The position numbers were made by a program, and so were the translations under genes. A DNA stretch of 49,083 nt from Brasilonema sp. CT11. GTDB lineage: Bacteria > Cyanobacteriota > Cyanobacteriia > Cyanobacteriales > Nostocaceae. The notes beneath the pieces are model-generated. The model did not search any database and was not told the origin of the DNA. It worked only from the letters and a program-made list of their open reading frames with translations. Shown in pieces: positions 8,904 through 17,933 of the stretch (position 1 is its first letter; each line of letters opens with the position of its first letter). The stretch spans positions 1 through 49,083 of the forward strand of contig NZ_JABXYX010000053.1 in NCBI RefSeq assembly GCF_017982655.1, in the 5' to 3' direction.

Positions 8904-10055
8904 ATGACAAAGATTCCTCTAGCTTGGTTACAACTGAAGCGAGAAAAAACTCGTTTAGCTGTAGCTCTGGCAGGAATTGCCTTTGCTGATATTTTAATGT
9001 TTATGCAGCTTGGTTTCCGGGATTCTCTATATTTTAGTAACGTCCGTTTTCATACGAGTTTACAAGCTGACATTGTTCTCATCAATAATCAATCTAATGC
9101 TTTGCTTTCCATGAAGGTTTTTTCTCAGAGGCGTTTATACAAAGCATTGGATTTACAGGCAGTGCAAAGTGTACATCCAATTTATCTAGATTATACTGCC
9201 TGGAAAAATCCTTTAACAGGTCGTTCTCGTAACCTCCTAGTTATTGGAATCAATCCAGCCGTTAACTCCTTAGATTTACCTGGTGTTAAAGAAAATTTAG
9301 ATAAACTGAAACTGCCTGATGTTGTTTTATATGACCGTTCTTCTAGACAGGAATATGGGCCTATCGCTACTGAGTTTGAACAAGGAAAAACTGTAGTAGC
9401 AGAAGTCAATAGTCGAAGAATGAAGGTAGGGGGATTATTTACATTAGGTGCTTCTTTCGGAGCAGATGGGAATTTAATTACTAGTGATTTAAATTTTTTG
9501 CGAATGTTCCCCCTTCATAAGTCAGGATTAATTGATATCGGTCTGATTAGATTAAAACCAGGAGCAGATGCAACCACTGTTGCTCAATATCTGAAACAAT
9601 ATTTACCCAGAGATGTCAAAGTTTTAACCAAGCAAGAGTTTATTAATTATGAAAGACATTACTGGGAAAGTGGTACAGCAATAGGTTTTATTTTTACTTT
9701 AGGTACTATTATGGGTTTCATAGTAGGAACTGTCATTGTCTATCAAATACTTTATACCGAGGTAGCGGATCATTTAGCGGAATATGCAACCCTAAAAGCA
9801 ATAGGGTATACACAAAATTATTTGTTAATTGTTATCCTACAAGAAGCTTTAATTTTAGCAATTTTAGGATATATTCCAGGATTTGCTATAACTATGTTTT
9901 TGTATGACCGGGCGAGAGATGCCACACTCTTACCAGTTTTGATGAGCGTTGGACGAGCCATAATGGTACTCATTTTGACTTTCATTATGTGCTTTATATC
10001 TGGTACTATTGCTATGCGGAAGCTGCGTTCTGCTGACCCTGCTGATATTTTCTAA
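8904..10055 (+). CDS. devC: DevC-family ABC exporter permease
   Basis: The 383-residue protein has the MacB/FtsX-type layout of DevC: one N-terminal membrane helix (about 17-37, LAVALAGIAFADILMFMQLG), a large extracytoplasmic domain (about 40-250), then three C-terminal helices (about 258-285, 303-330 and 345-370). The opening 'PLAWLQLKREKTRLAVALAG' and the closing RKLRSADPADIF are characteristic of this family. The gene starts 49 nt after devB and is followed 50 nt later by devA, so the three form one operon. It would transmit ATPase movement to the adaptor rather than provide a conventional channel. Confidence 0.92.
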   Translation: MTKIPLAWLQLKREKTRLAVALAGIAFADILMFMQLGFRDSLYFSNVRFHTSLQADIVLINNQSNALLSMKVFSQRRLYKALDLQAVQSVHPIYLDYTAWKNPLTGRSRNLLVIGINPAVNSLDLPGVKENLDKLKLPDVVLYDRSSRQEYGPIATEFEQGKTVVAEVNSRRMKVGGLFTLGASFGADGNLITSDLNFLRMFPLHKSGLIDIGLIRLKPGADATTVAQYLKQYLPRDVKVLTKQEFINYERHYWESGTAIGFIFTLGTIMGFIVGTVIVYQILYTEVADHLAEYATLKAIGYTQNYLLIVILQEALILAILGYIPGFAITMFLYDRARDATLLPVLMSVGRAIMVLILTFIMCFISGTIAMRKLRSADPADIF

Positions 10056-10105
10056 AAACATCTAAAATTTAACTAAGCAAACTAAGAATAGTTCCCGATA
10101 TATTT

Positions 10106-10825
10106 ATGTTCGATAAAGAACCAGTAATTTCCATAAAACATATTAACCATTATTACGGCAAAGGCATATTAAAAAGACAAATTCTCTATGATATTAATCT
10201 AGACATTTACCCAGGAGAAATTGTTATTATGACTGGACCATCTGGTTCAGGTAAGACAACATTACTGAGCTTGATTGGCGGTTTGCGGTCTGTGCAAGAA
10301 GGAAGTTTACAATTTTTAGGTATAGAACTGTATAAGGCTAGCCAGAAAAAACTGGTCAATATTCGACGAAAGATTGGTTACATTTTTCAGGCTCATAATT
10401 TGTTGGAGTTTTTAACTGCTAGGCAAAATGTGCAGATGGCGGTAGAGTTGAATAAATTTATCTCTCACCAACAAGCCATTGCTAAATCAGAGACCATACT
10501 AAAAGCAGTGGGTTTAGGAGAACGGATTGATTACTATCCAGAAAATCTTTCGGGAGGACAAAAACAAAGGATTGCGATCGCCCGCGCTTTGGTGAATAAT
10601 CCCCCATTAGTACTAGCAGATGAACCTACAGCGGCTTTAGACAAGCAATCAGGACGCGATGTTGTGCAATTGATGCAGCACCTTGCTAAAGAGCAAGGAA
10701 CATCTATATTGTTAGTCACCCACGACAACCGGATTTTGGATATCGCTGATCGGATTGTGGAAATGGAAGATGGTCTTTTAGCCCGTGATTCACAAGGTAA
10801 AGTCAACCCCTTTCCGGGGAATTGA
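10106..10825 (+). CDS. devA: DevA-family ABC exporter ATP-binding protein
   Basis: This 239-residue ATPase has Walker A GPSGSGKTT (44-52), a Q-loop in YIFQAHNLLEFLTARQNV, the signature LSGGQKQR, Walker B LVLADEPTAALD and the switch His in LLVTHD. The long insertion-free MacB-type architecture and the NHYYGKG start are typical of DevA. It is the last gene of the devB-devC-devA-like operon and energises export by the tripartite complex. The true DevA of Anabaena is under HetR/NtcA/DevH-type nitrogen control; no NtcA site was identified here, so a heterocyst role should not be assumed. Confidence 0.92.
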   Translation: MFDKEPVISIKHINHYYGKGILKRQILYDINLDIYPGEIVIMTGPSGSGKTTLLSLIGGLRSVQEGSLQFLGIELYKASQKKLVNIRRKIGYIFQAHNLLEFLTARQNVQMAVELNKFISHQQAIAKSETILKAVGLGERIDYYPENLSGGQKQRIAIARALVNNPPLVLADEPTAALDKQSGRDVVQLMQHLAKEQGTSILLVTHDNRILDIADRIVEMEDGLLARDSQGKVNPFPGN

Positions 10826-10926
10826 CGCATTAGAAATAAAAAAAATTTTGAATGCCTGAATGTTTGGGGACGCCCGTGTGCCATCTTGCTGTAAATTAGT
10901 GTTTGACAGCTTTTTGCTAAACTTTT

Positions 10927-11727
10927 ATGCACAGACTCCTGCCCTTGTCTGAGGTTTCATCGACTCAATGCTTTAGCAATGTTCGTCTGGTCGCTACGGA
11001 TATGGATGGTACCCTGACCAGGAAAGGAAAATTTACCAGTGAGTTATTGCAAAGTTTGCAGGATTTAGCAACTGCTGGTATTAAGGTCGTGATTATTACC
11101 GGACGGAGTGCTGGTTGGGTGAGTGGTTTAGCGTATTATCTGCCCATTGTTGGTGCTGTCGCTGAAAACGGCGGTTTGTTTTTCTTGGGTGGAAGTGAGA
11201 AACCAGTTACTTTAACACCCATTCCTGACTTAATAGCACATCGTCAACACTTGGCATCGGCTTTTCAACAATTACAAACTCAATGTCCCCAGATCCAAGA
11301 ATCTGCTGATAATCGATTTCGCGTGACTGATTGGACATTTGATGTGCAATCTTTAAGCACATATGAACTCAAAACCCTGAGTCATTTATGTCAGGAAATG
11401 GGTTGGGGTTTTACCTACAGTAACGTACAGTGTCACATCAAACCTCTGGGACAAGACAAGGCAAATGGGTTATTACAGGTGTTGCAAGAATACTTTCCTG
11501 AGTACAATACTCCAGAACAAGTTGTGAGTGTTGGCGATAGTCCCAACGATGAAAGTTTATTTGATCACCGTTATTTTCCACTGTCTGTGGGTGTGGCAAA
11601 TGTGCTGGAGTATGCAAATCAACTTCAACATCACCCTGTATATATGACTTCGGCTGCTGAAGGAGAAGGTTTTTGTGAATTGGCGCAAATGATTATAGAT
11701 GCAATACCGCAAGCTGTTAGTTTGTAG
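10927..11727 (+). CDS. HAD superfamily (Cof/type IIB) phosphatase
   Basis: The 266-residue soluble protein carries the HAD motifs: the nucleophile loop DMDGT (Asp25, Asp27), motif II IITGR (56-60), a conserved Lys178 in the QDKANGL segment and motif IV GDSPND (203-208). The cap between motifs II and III is of the C2B size, as in Cof-type and sucrose/mannosyl phosphatases. It probably dephosphorylates a sugar phosphate or a similar metabolite. The gene follows the exporter operon after 101 bp, and converges with the next gene. Confidence 0.88.
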   Translation: MHRLLPLSEVSSTQCFSNVRLVATDMDGTLTRKGKFTSELLQSLQDLATAGIKVVIITGRSAGWVSGLAYYLPIVGAVAENGGLFFLGGSEKPVTLTPIPDLIAHRQHLASAFQQLQTQCPQIQESADNRFRVTDWTFDVQSLSTYELKTLSHLCQEMGWGFTYSNVQCHIKPLGQDKANGLLQVLQEYFPEYNTPEQVVSVGDSPNDESLFDHRYFPLSVGVANVLEYANQLQHHPVYMTSAAEGEGFCELAQMIIDAIPQAVSL

Positions 11728-11772
11728 GGTGAGCATGAACAATGCCCGCCCTACTTCTACTTCATTGTGATA

Positions 11773-13098
11773 CTAATCTAATTTCTCATTATTACCAGAT
11801 TTCGCTTCCTGAGGCACAACGAGAACTTTATCAACACGGTTACCATCCATATCCATGACTTCCAACCGCATACCTTGCCATTCAAAATGATCTGCTGCTG
11901 AGGGTATGCGACCTAGATGCGCCATGACGAAACCACCCAATGTTTGATAACTTCCTCGGTGTTCGGGCGACAACTCCTCAACATCGAATAGTTCAAAAAA
12001 GTGATCTACACCCAACATACCATCCAACAACCAGGAACCGTCCTCCCGTTGCACTATTTGAGGGTCTTCCTGGTCATCAACAGAAGGCACATCACCAACG
12101 ATTTCTATCATGACATCGTTAAGAGTGACTAATCCCTGAATCACACCATATTCATCAACGACTAGCGCCATGTGAGTAACGGTTTGCTTGAACAACTCCA
12201 AAACTTTCAAGCCTCGGGTGCTTTCTGGCACATATACGGGTTGTCGTAATCCTACTGTTAAATCCAAGTTTTCACCACAGAAACTTCGGGCTAACAAGTC
12301 GGTGACTGGGATGATACCTAGGACGTTGTCAAGTCCCCCCTGACAAACCGGATACCGGGAATAAGTGCCATCAATAATCTTCTGGCGGTTTTCTTCAGTA
12401 GAGTCCTCCAAATCCAGCCAAAGAATATCCGGTCGGGGTGTCATGAACGAACTAACGGGGCGATCGCCCAAGCGAAAAACTCGCTCGACCATATCTTGTT
12501 CTGCTTCTTCAAAGGTTCCCTCCTCAGTACCTTGTTCGATTAAGACTCTAATTTCTTCCTCTGTCACGAGTGGCTCTTTGGACGGTCTGGTACCCAACAA
12601 CCGCAGCACTGTATCCGTAGCAAAACTTAAAAGAGAAACTACGGGAGATGTCAATTTAGACAGCGTACGCATCGGTATAGCGATAACGGAAGCAATTGGT
12701 TCCGGGTTGTTTAAAGCAAGCCGCTTAGGTACCAGTTCACCAAGAATTAGTGTCAAAAATGTAATAACTAAAATTGCTAATCCTTTAGCTAGGTGTTGCT
12801 TAAAATCTGCCTCCAAAGGGATAAAATTTAGAATAGGCGCTACTCTCTTGGCGATCGTTTCTTCACCATAGGCACCAGAGATGATGGTCAGGAGTGTGAT
12901 CCCAATCTGAACAGTTCCTAGAAACTGATTCGGCGAGGATGCCAGTTCCAAAGCGACGCGTGCTTTAGCATCACCCCGGTCAGCAAGTTGTTGGAGACGC
13001 ACCTTTCGTACTGAGAAAATCGCCAATTCTGACATGACGAACACAGCATTGGCAAGAATTAAAAAAACAATAATTAGAATTTCGATTGTTGGAGACAT
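11773..13098 (-). CDS. CNNM/DUF21-CBS-CorC_HlyC membrane protein
   Basis: The 441-residue protein has the three-part architecture often labelled hemolysin or CorC-like: an N-terminal DUF21/CNNM membrane domain with about four helices (1-190, including ANAVFVMSELAIFS and the LVPKRLAL segment), a CBS pair (about 210-340, PVSSFMTPRPDI and HMALVVDEYG), and a C-terminal transporter-associated domain (about 350-435, GRIPSAADHFEW). The family is linked to Mg2+ (and possibly Co2+) transport or extrusion. The hemolysin name is historical and not informative. It is monocistronic. Confidence 0.9.
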   Translation of the reverse strand: MSPTIEILIIVFLILANAVFVMSELAIFSVRKVRLQQLADRGDAKARVALELASSPNQFLGTVQIGITLLTIISGAYGEETIAKRVAPILNFIPLEADFKQHLAKGLAILVITFLTLILGELVPKRLALNNPEPIASVIAIPMRTLSKLTSPVVSLLSFATDTVLRLLGTRPSKEPLVTEEEIRVLIEQGTEEGTFEEAEQDMVERVFRLGDRPVSSFMTPRPDILWLDLEDSTEENRQKIIDGTYSRYPVCQGGLDNVLGIIPVTDLLARSFCGENLDLTVGLRQPVYVPESTRGLKVLELFKQTVTHMALVVDEYGVIQGLVTLNDVMIEIVGDVPSVDDQEDPQIVQREDGSWLLDGMLGVDHFFELFDVEELSPEHRGSYQTLGGFVMAHLGRIPSAADHFEWQGMRLEVMDMDGNRVDKVLVVPQEAKSGNNEKLD

Positions 13099-13400
13099 CT
13101 GTAAAAACTACCGATACCATCGGCAAACTGTGCTTAACCTTAACCTCTTAGTATCTAGTATGCAACGTGTGATTACGAAACACTCTGCATACAAAAAAGT
13201 CATAAATTATAAGTCATAAGTTAGCAGCTTAACACTGATTCGTATATGAACCATGAGTCAGTGGAATAAGTGGTCATTGTACCAGGTATTCATGACTCTA
13301 TAGCTAGAGTTCTTTCTGTGTCTAGACTTTTAAAATAGTTGTGGTAAGCGTTAGTATTATGCTTGCGAGCGAGAAGGACTTCTTCATAATTTTGTGACCT
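13099..13400. other. 302-bp divergent intergenic region upstream of mfd
   Basis: The region lies between the CorC-like gene and mfd, which are divergent, so it should hold promoters for both. It is AT-rich and I see no ORF with coding character, repeat or strong hairpin. Confidence 0.4.
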
Positions 13401-16400
13401 ATGGCATTTTCTTCCATTGTGCGTGCTTTGGGGCGTTCTGCGCTCACCACTGAACTCCTCTCTAAACTTAATCGGCAACAAGAGTTGCTCTTAAGTGGCA
13501 TTCCTCGCTTGCCCAAGGGTTTGGTCGCTTCAGCGTTGGCTCAAACCCAGAGCAAGAATTTGTTCGTGGTCTGTGCGACTCTGGAAGAAGCCGGACGCTG
13601 GACAACACAACTAGAAGCAATGGGGTGGCAAACTGTACATTTCTACCCAACTTCAGAAGCGTCTCCATACGAACCATTTGACCCCGAAACTGAGATGACT
13701 TGGGGACAGATGCAAGTCCTAGCGGATTTGATACAACTTACCAGAGGAACAGATCACGGAGTTGGGGAAGCAAAATCTTCCTTATCCCCCTTACCCAAAA
13801 TGGCGGTTGTCGCTACTGTCGCCGCCCTACAACCTCATCTACCACCGGCAGAAGCTTTTAAACCTTTCTGCTTCACTCTGAAGCGTGGTATGGAATTTGA
13901 CTTAAAAACCTTCAGTGAAGAAATTACGAAACTGGGGTATGAAAGAGTTCCTTTGGTGGAAACAGAAGGACAATGGAGTCGGCGCGGCGATATTGTTGAC
14001 GTGTTCCCTGTGTCCTCAGAGTTACCCGTACGGCTAGATTGGTTTGGCGACGAAATTGAGCAGATACGGGAATTTGACCCAGCAACCCAACGTTCTGCCG
14101 CCCTTGACAAAATAAACCAGTTGATCCTAACTCCCACAAGTTTTGCTCCCATCCTAATGACAGCACTCAAAGATAGTGCTGAGTTTCAAGTATTGAGTGC
14201 CCAATTAAGTGATGACTCAGAAGTTGATATTCAGGACTCCACACTTGTGGAAGGTAGCCGTCGCTTTTTAGGGTTAGCTTTTGAGAAACCTGCTTCTCTG
14301 TTAGATTATTTACCTGAAAATACGTTAATTACTATTGATGAACCAGAACAGTGTCACGCCCATAGCGATCGCTGGGTAGAAAATGCAGAAGAACAATGGG
14401 AACTGCTTGTCAGCAAGGAAAATGAGGAGATTTCCACTTCATTACCAAGAATCCATCGCTCTTTTGACGAATGTTTGGCTGATACAGCAAAATTTCCCAA
14501 ATTAAATTTATCAGAATTGGTTGAGGAAAACAGCGGGATTAATCTTGCCAGTCGCAGGGTGCCAGTTATGCCGCACCAATTCGCTAAAATTGCAGAAACA
14601 CTGCGACAAGAACGCGATCGCAACTTCTCGGTTTGGCTAATGTCTGCCCAACCTTCGCGTTCTGTGTCCCTGTTGCAAGAACACGACTGTCCCGCCCAGT
14701 TTATTCCTAACCCCCGCGACTACAACGCAATTGACAAGCAACAAGTTAATCACACACCAGTCGCCCTCAAATATTCTGGTCTTGCTGAACTCGAAGGTTT
14801 TATTTTACCTACCTTCCGGGTGGTCGTTGTTACTGATCGTGAATTTTACGGTCAGCACTCCCTGGCGACTCCCAGCTACATCCGTAAGCGGAGAAAAGCT
14901 GCTTCTAAACAAGTTGATCCCAATAAGCTGCGTCAGGGAGATTTTGTCGTTCATAAGAACCACGGCGTAGGTAAATTCATTAGGCTAGAAAGTCTCACAC
15001 TGAACAACGAAACCCGTGAGTATTTGGTGGTGCAGTATGCAGACGGCTTATTGCGTGTCGCCGCAGACCAAGTTGGTGTTTTGTCGCGCTTGCGTACGAC
15101 AAACGATAAACCACCAGAACTCAACAAAATGACGGGTAAGGCTTGGGAAAATACAAAGAATAGAGTCCGCAAAGCGATCAAGAAATTGGCAGTGGACTTA
15201 CTCAAGCTGTATGCATCGCGATCGCAACAAAAAGGCGTTACTTATCCACACGATACACCTTGGCAGCAGGAATTAGAAGACTCTTTTCCTTACCAAGCCA
15301 CAATGGATCAACTTAAAGCGACTCAGGATGTTAAACGCGATATGGAAAGCGATCGCCCAATGGATCGCCTAGTTTGTGGGGATGTTGGTTTTGGAAAAAC
15401 AGAAGTCGCCATTCGCGCTATTTTCAAAGCTGTCACCTCTGGTGGTAAACAAGTGGCGCTACTTGCACCCACCACCATCTTGACTCAGCAACATTACCAC
15501 ACCTTAAAAGAACGCTTTGCGCCCTACCCGATTAACGTCGGGTTACTCAACCGCTTTCGGACTGCTGAAGAACGCCGCGATATTTTGAAACGACTGGCGA
15601 CAGGAGAGTTAGATATCGTTGTCGGCACACACCAACTTTTAGGTAAAAGCGTAACCTTCCGCGACTTAGGACTTTTGGTAGTTGACGAAGAACAGCGGTT
15701 TGGCGTCAACCAAAAAGAAAGAATCAAAAGCTTGAGAACTCAGGTTGATGTGCTAACTCTTTCTGCAACTCCAATTCCCCGTACCTTATATATGTCCTTA
15801 TCAGGAATTCGGGAAATGAGTTTGATTGCGACACCACCTCCATCCAGACGACCGATTCAAACTCATTTGTCACCAATGAATCCGGATAGCATACGCACTG
15901 CAATTCGTCAAGAACTCGACCGAGGAGGACAGGTGTTTTACGTTGTTCCGCGAGTTGAGGGAATTGAGGAAATAGGAACAGAGTTGCGGGAGATGATACC
16001 GAGTGCCAGAGTTGCGATCGCCCACGGTCAAATGGATGAAAGCCAATTGGAATCAACGATGCTGACTTTCAGCAATGGTGAAGCGGACATCCTTGTTTGT
16101 ACCACAATTATTGAATCTGGTTTGGATATTCCGCGAGTCAACACTATTTTAATTGAAGATGCTCACCGCTTTGGATTAGCTCAACTGTATCAACTACGAG
16201 GTCGTGTTGGTCGTGCAGGAATTCAAGCTCATGCATGGTTATTTTATCCCAAACAGCGGACTTTATCCGACGCCGCACGTCAGCGGTTACGAGCAATCCA
16301 GGAATTTACGCAACTCGGTTCCGGGTATCAATTAGCAATGCGGGATATGGAAATCCGGGGTGTGGGTAATTTGCTGGGTGCAGAACAGTCAGGACAAATG

Positions 16401-16946
16401 GAAGCGATCGGTTTTGATTTATATATGGAAATGCTAGAAGAAGCTATCCGTGAAATCAGAGGGCAAGAAATTCCTAAAGTTGATGATACCCAAATTGACC
16501 TCAACCTGACAGCGTTTATGCCAGCCGATTACATCACCGATTTGGATCAAAAGATGAGTGCTTACCGTGCGGTTGCAGCTGCAAAATCTAAAGAAGAATT
16601 ATCGCAGATTGCTGCTGAGTGGAATGACCGATATGGTGCAATTCCTAAACCAGCGACTCAACTATTGCGGGTGATGGAATTGAAACAGCTGGCGAAGAAA
16701 CTAGGATTTAGCCGGATTAAACCAGAAAACAAACAGCACATCGTTTTAGAAACGCAAATGGAAGAACCTGGTTGGAAAAACTTGGCTCAAAATTTGTCGG
16801 AAACCCTCAGATCACGCTTTGTTTACTCTCCTGGTAAAGTGACAGTGCGGGGTTTAGGAGTGATGAAAGCAGATCAACAATTGCAAACGTTGATTGATGC
16901 TTTTGGTAAGATGCAGGGTGCTGTTGTGGAGGAGGCTGTTGTTTAA
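13401..16946 (+). CDS. mfd: Transcription-repair coupling factor
   Basis: Mfd displaces RNA polymerase stalled at DNA lesions and recruits UvrA. The 1181-residue protein has the full layout: a UvrB-homology module (about 25-350), the RNA-polymerase-interacting tudor-like domain around residues 505-570 ([16 protein letters not shown]), the RecG-like translocase with Walker A GFGKTEV near 664 and DEEQ near 761, the [18 protein letters not shown] segment, motif VI within the [13 protein letters not shown] region, the TRG-like segment, and the C-terminal UvrA-binding inhibitory D7 domain (about 1030-1160). HIP1 octamers occur inside the gene. The length fits cyanobacterial orthologues. It appears monocistronic. 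Confidence 0.97.
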   Translation: MAFSSIVRALGRSALTTELLSKLNRQQELLLSGIPRLPKGLVASALAQTQSKNLFVVCATLEEAGRWTTQLEAMGWQTVHFYPTSEASPYEPFDPETEMTWGQMQVLADLIQLTRGTDHGVGEAKSSLSPLPKMAVVATVAALQPHLPPAEAFKPFCFTLKRGMEFDLKTFSEEITKLGYERVPLVETEGQWSRRGDIVDVFPVSSELPVRLDWFGDEIEQIREFDPATQRSAALDKINQLILTPTSFAPILMTALKDSAEFQVLSAQLSDDSEVDIQDSTLVEGSRRFLGLAFEKPASLLDYLPENTLITIDEPEQCHAHSDRWVENAEEQWELLVSKENEEISTSLPRIHRSFDECLADTAKFPKLNLSELVEENSGINLASRRVPVMPHQFAKIAETLRQERDRNFSVWLMSAQPSRSVSLLQEHDCPAQFIPNPRDYNAIDKQQVNHTPVALKYSGLAELEGFILPTFRVVVVTDREFYGQHSLATPSYIRKRRKAASKQVDPNKLRQGDFVVHKNHGVGKFIRLESLTLNNETREYLVVQYADGLLRVAADQVGVLSRLRTTNDKPPELNKMTGKAWENTKNRVRKAIKKLAVDLLKLYASRSQQKGVTYPHDTPWQQELEDSFPYQATMDQLKATQDVKRDMESDRPMDRLVCGDVGFGKTEVAIRAIFKAVTSGGKQVALLAPTTILTQQHYHTLKERFAPYPINVGLLNRFRTAEERRDILKRLATGELDIVVGTHQLLGKSVTFRDLGLLVVDEEQRFGVNQKERIKSLRTQVDVLTLSATPIPRTLYMSLSGIREMSLIATPPPSRRPIQTHLSPMNPDSIRTAIRQELDRGGQVFYVVPRVEGIEEIGTELREMIPSARVAIAHGQMDESQLESTMLTFSNGEADILVCTTIIESGLDIPRVNTILIEDAHRFGLAQLYQLRGRVGRAGIQAHAWLFYPKQRTLSDAARQRLRAIQEFTQLGSGYQLAMRDMEIRGVGNLLGAEQSGQMEAIGFDLYMEMLEEAIREIRGQEIPKVDDTQIDLNLTAFMPADYITDLDQKMSAYRAVAAAKSKEELSQIAAEWNDRYGAIPKPATQLLRVMELKQLAKKLGFSRIKPENKQHIVLETQMEEPGWKNLAQNLSETLRSRFVYSPGKVTVRGLGVMKADQQLQTLIDAFGKMQGAVVEEAVV

Positions 16947-16948
16947 AA

Positions 16949-16982
16949 TTGTAGAGACGCGAGGAATATCGCGTATTTACAA
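16949..16982 (+). terminator. Terminator-like hairpin after mfd
   Basis: TTGTAGAGACGCGA (16949-16962) pairs imperfectly with TCGCGTATTTACAA (16969-16982), leaving a 6-nt loop. It starts 3 nt after the mfd stop. The GTAGAGACGCGA..TCGCGT core is a common cyanobacterial interspersed palindrome, so it may be a recruited repeat acting as terminator rather than a classical intrinsic terminator; there is no long T-run behind it. Confidence 0.5.
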
Positions 16983-17025
16983 TGCAAAACTTCCAATAAG
17001 TAGCTCAACCTAATTAAACTTACAA

Positions 17026-17075
17026 TGTCATTACGAGCGGAACGCAGTGTAGCGAAGTAATAGCAGAAATCTATT
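17026..17075. repeat. Partial copy of the TGTCATTGCGAGCG palindromic repeat
   Basis: tgtcattacgagcggaacg (17026-17044) followed by cagtgtagcgaagtaat matches the left arm and flank of the MITE-like element at 48099-48185, with one change in the arm (ttgcg to ttacg). The right arm is missing. The remainder of the 472-bp gap after mfd (16947-17418) shows no gene I would support; a 70-codon ORF at 17098-17310 is considered chance. Confidence 0.55.
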
Positions 17076-17418
17076 TTACGTTTTTTAACCAAAAGATGTG
17101 ATGGTGGTGGAGGCGATCACCTGCTGGATGGATTTGCAGTATAGGCGATCACCCTTCATTCACCCTCATTCCTTCTGGGAGCTTGGATGTTGCGCTTCTG
17201 TACGTAACCCTCATGCCGCTGGAACACTGGAAAAATCGGATGGCTTGGTAAGTACAAGCTTGGCTAGCTTGGCTAGCAATTATTGTGATTCAACATACAA
17301 TTTTAATTAAGCATCATCACGCTTGACCAAAACTTTAAATTATGTATAAGTTATCTGCCTGATTTTGCGTAAATTTCGCGCAAATAAGAATAGCACAGAG
17401 TAACTGAGGACTTTAGAA

Positions 17419-17655
17419 ATGGCAAACGAAGAAAATTTTCCCTTGACAGAATTTGAGCGTGAACTAAAAGACATGGAAACTACTCTCACAAAAGCCGAAC
17501 ATCACTTCGGGAATGATCAAGAGATGGTTAATGTTATCAAGCAGACCAAAGAGAGTGTAGGATGGATACGCAAGCGCTCATCAGAGCATGTTTCTGAACA
17601 ACCAGATAACCTGAATAAACACCTTAAAGACAAGCGACAGTCGCAAGGTTATTAG
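17419..17655 (+). CDS. Small charged hypothetical protein (78 aa)
   Basis: The 78-residue protein is hydrophilic and helical (FERELKDMETTLTKAEHHFG, then VNVIKQTKESVGWIRKRSSE), with no membrane segment or cysteine. A GAGGA Shine-Dalgarno element lies about 8 nt before the ATG (tgaggactttagaaATG), supporting this start. I do not recognise the family. The next gene downstream, the caspase-NTPase, is on the opposite strand and converges with it. Confidence 0.6.
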   Translation: MANEENFPLTEFERELKDMETTLTKAEHHFGNDQEMVNVIKQTKESVGWIRKRSSEHVSEQPDNLNKHLKDKRQSQGY

Positions 17656-17933
17656 GACTTATTGATGAAGTAAAAGTTAAAGAAAAATATAGCGTGTAAT
17701 GGATTGACTTAAGCCCGGAAATAAATTTCGGGCTAATAACTAAACTCAGTTAAAAATTTTGACTTTATAAATCAATACAGTTCAGTTAAGGAAATTAATC
17801 TGTTAAGCAGGCAGGGGAGCAGAGGAGCAAATTCTTTCTCCCCTGCACTCTTTCTACCCTACACCCCTGCTGTCTCAACGAATCAATGTCTTAATTGAAC
17901 CGTATTGCTTTATAAATGACTTCTTAACTTAAG

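Noticed and set aside
17098-17310. 70-codon plus-strand ORF after mfd
   Set aside because: It lies in repeat-derived intergenic DNA with no ribosome binding site and atypical composition.
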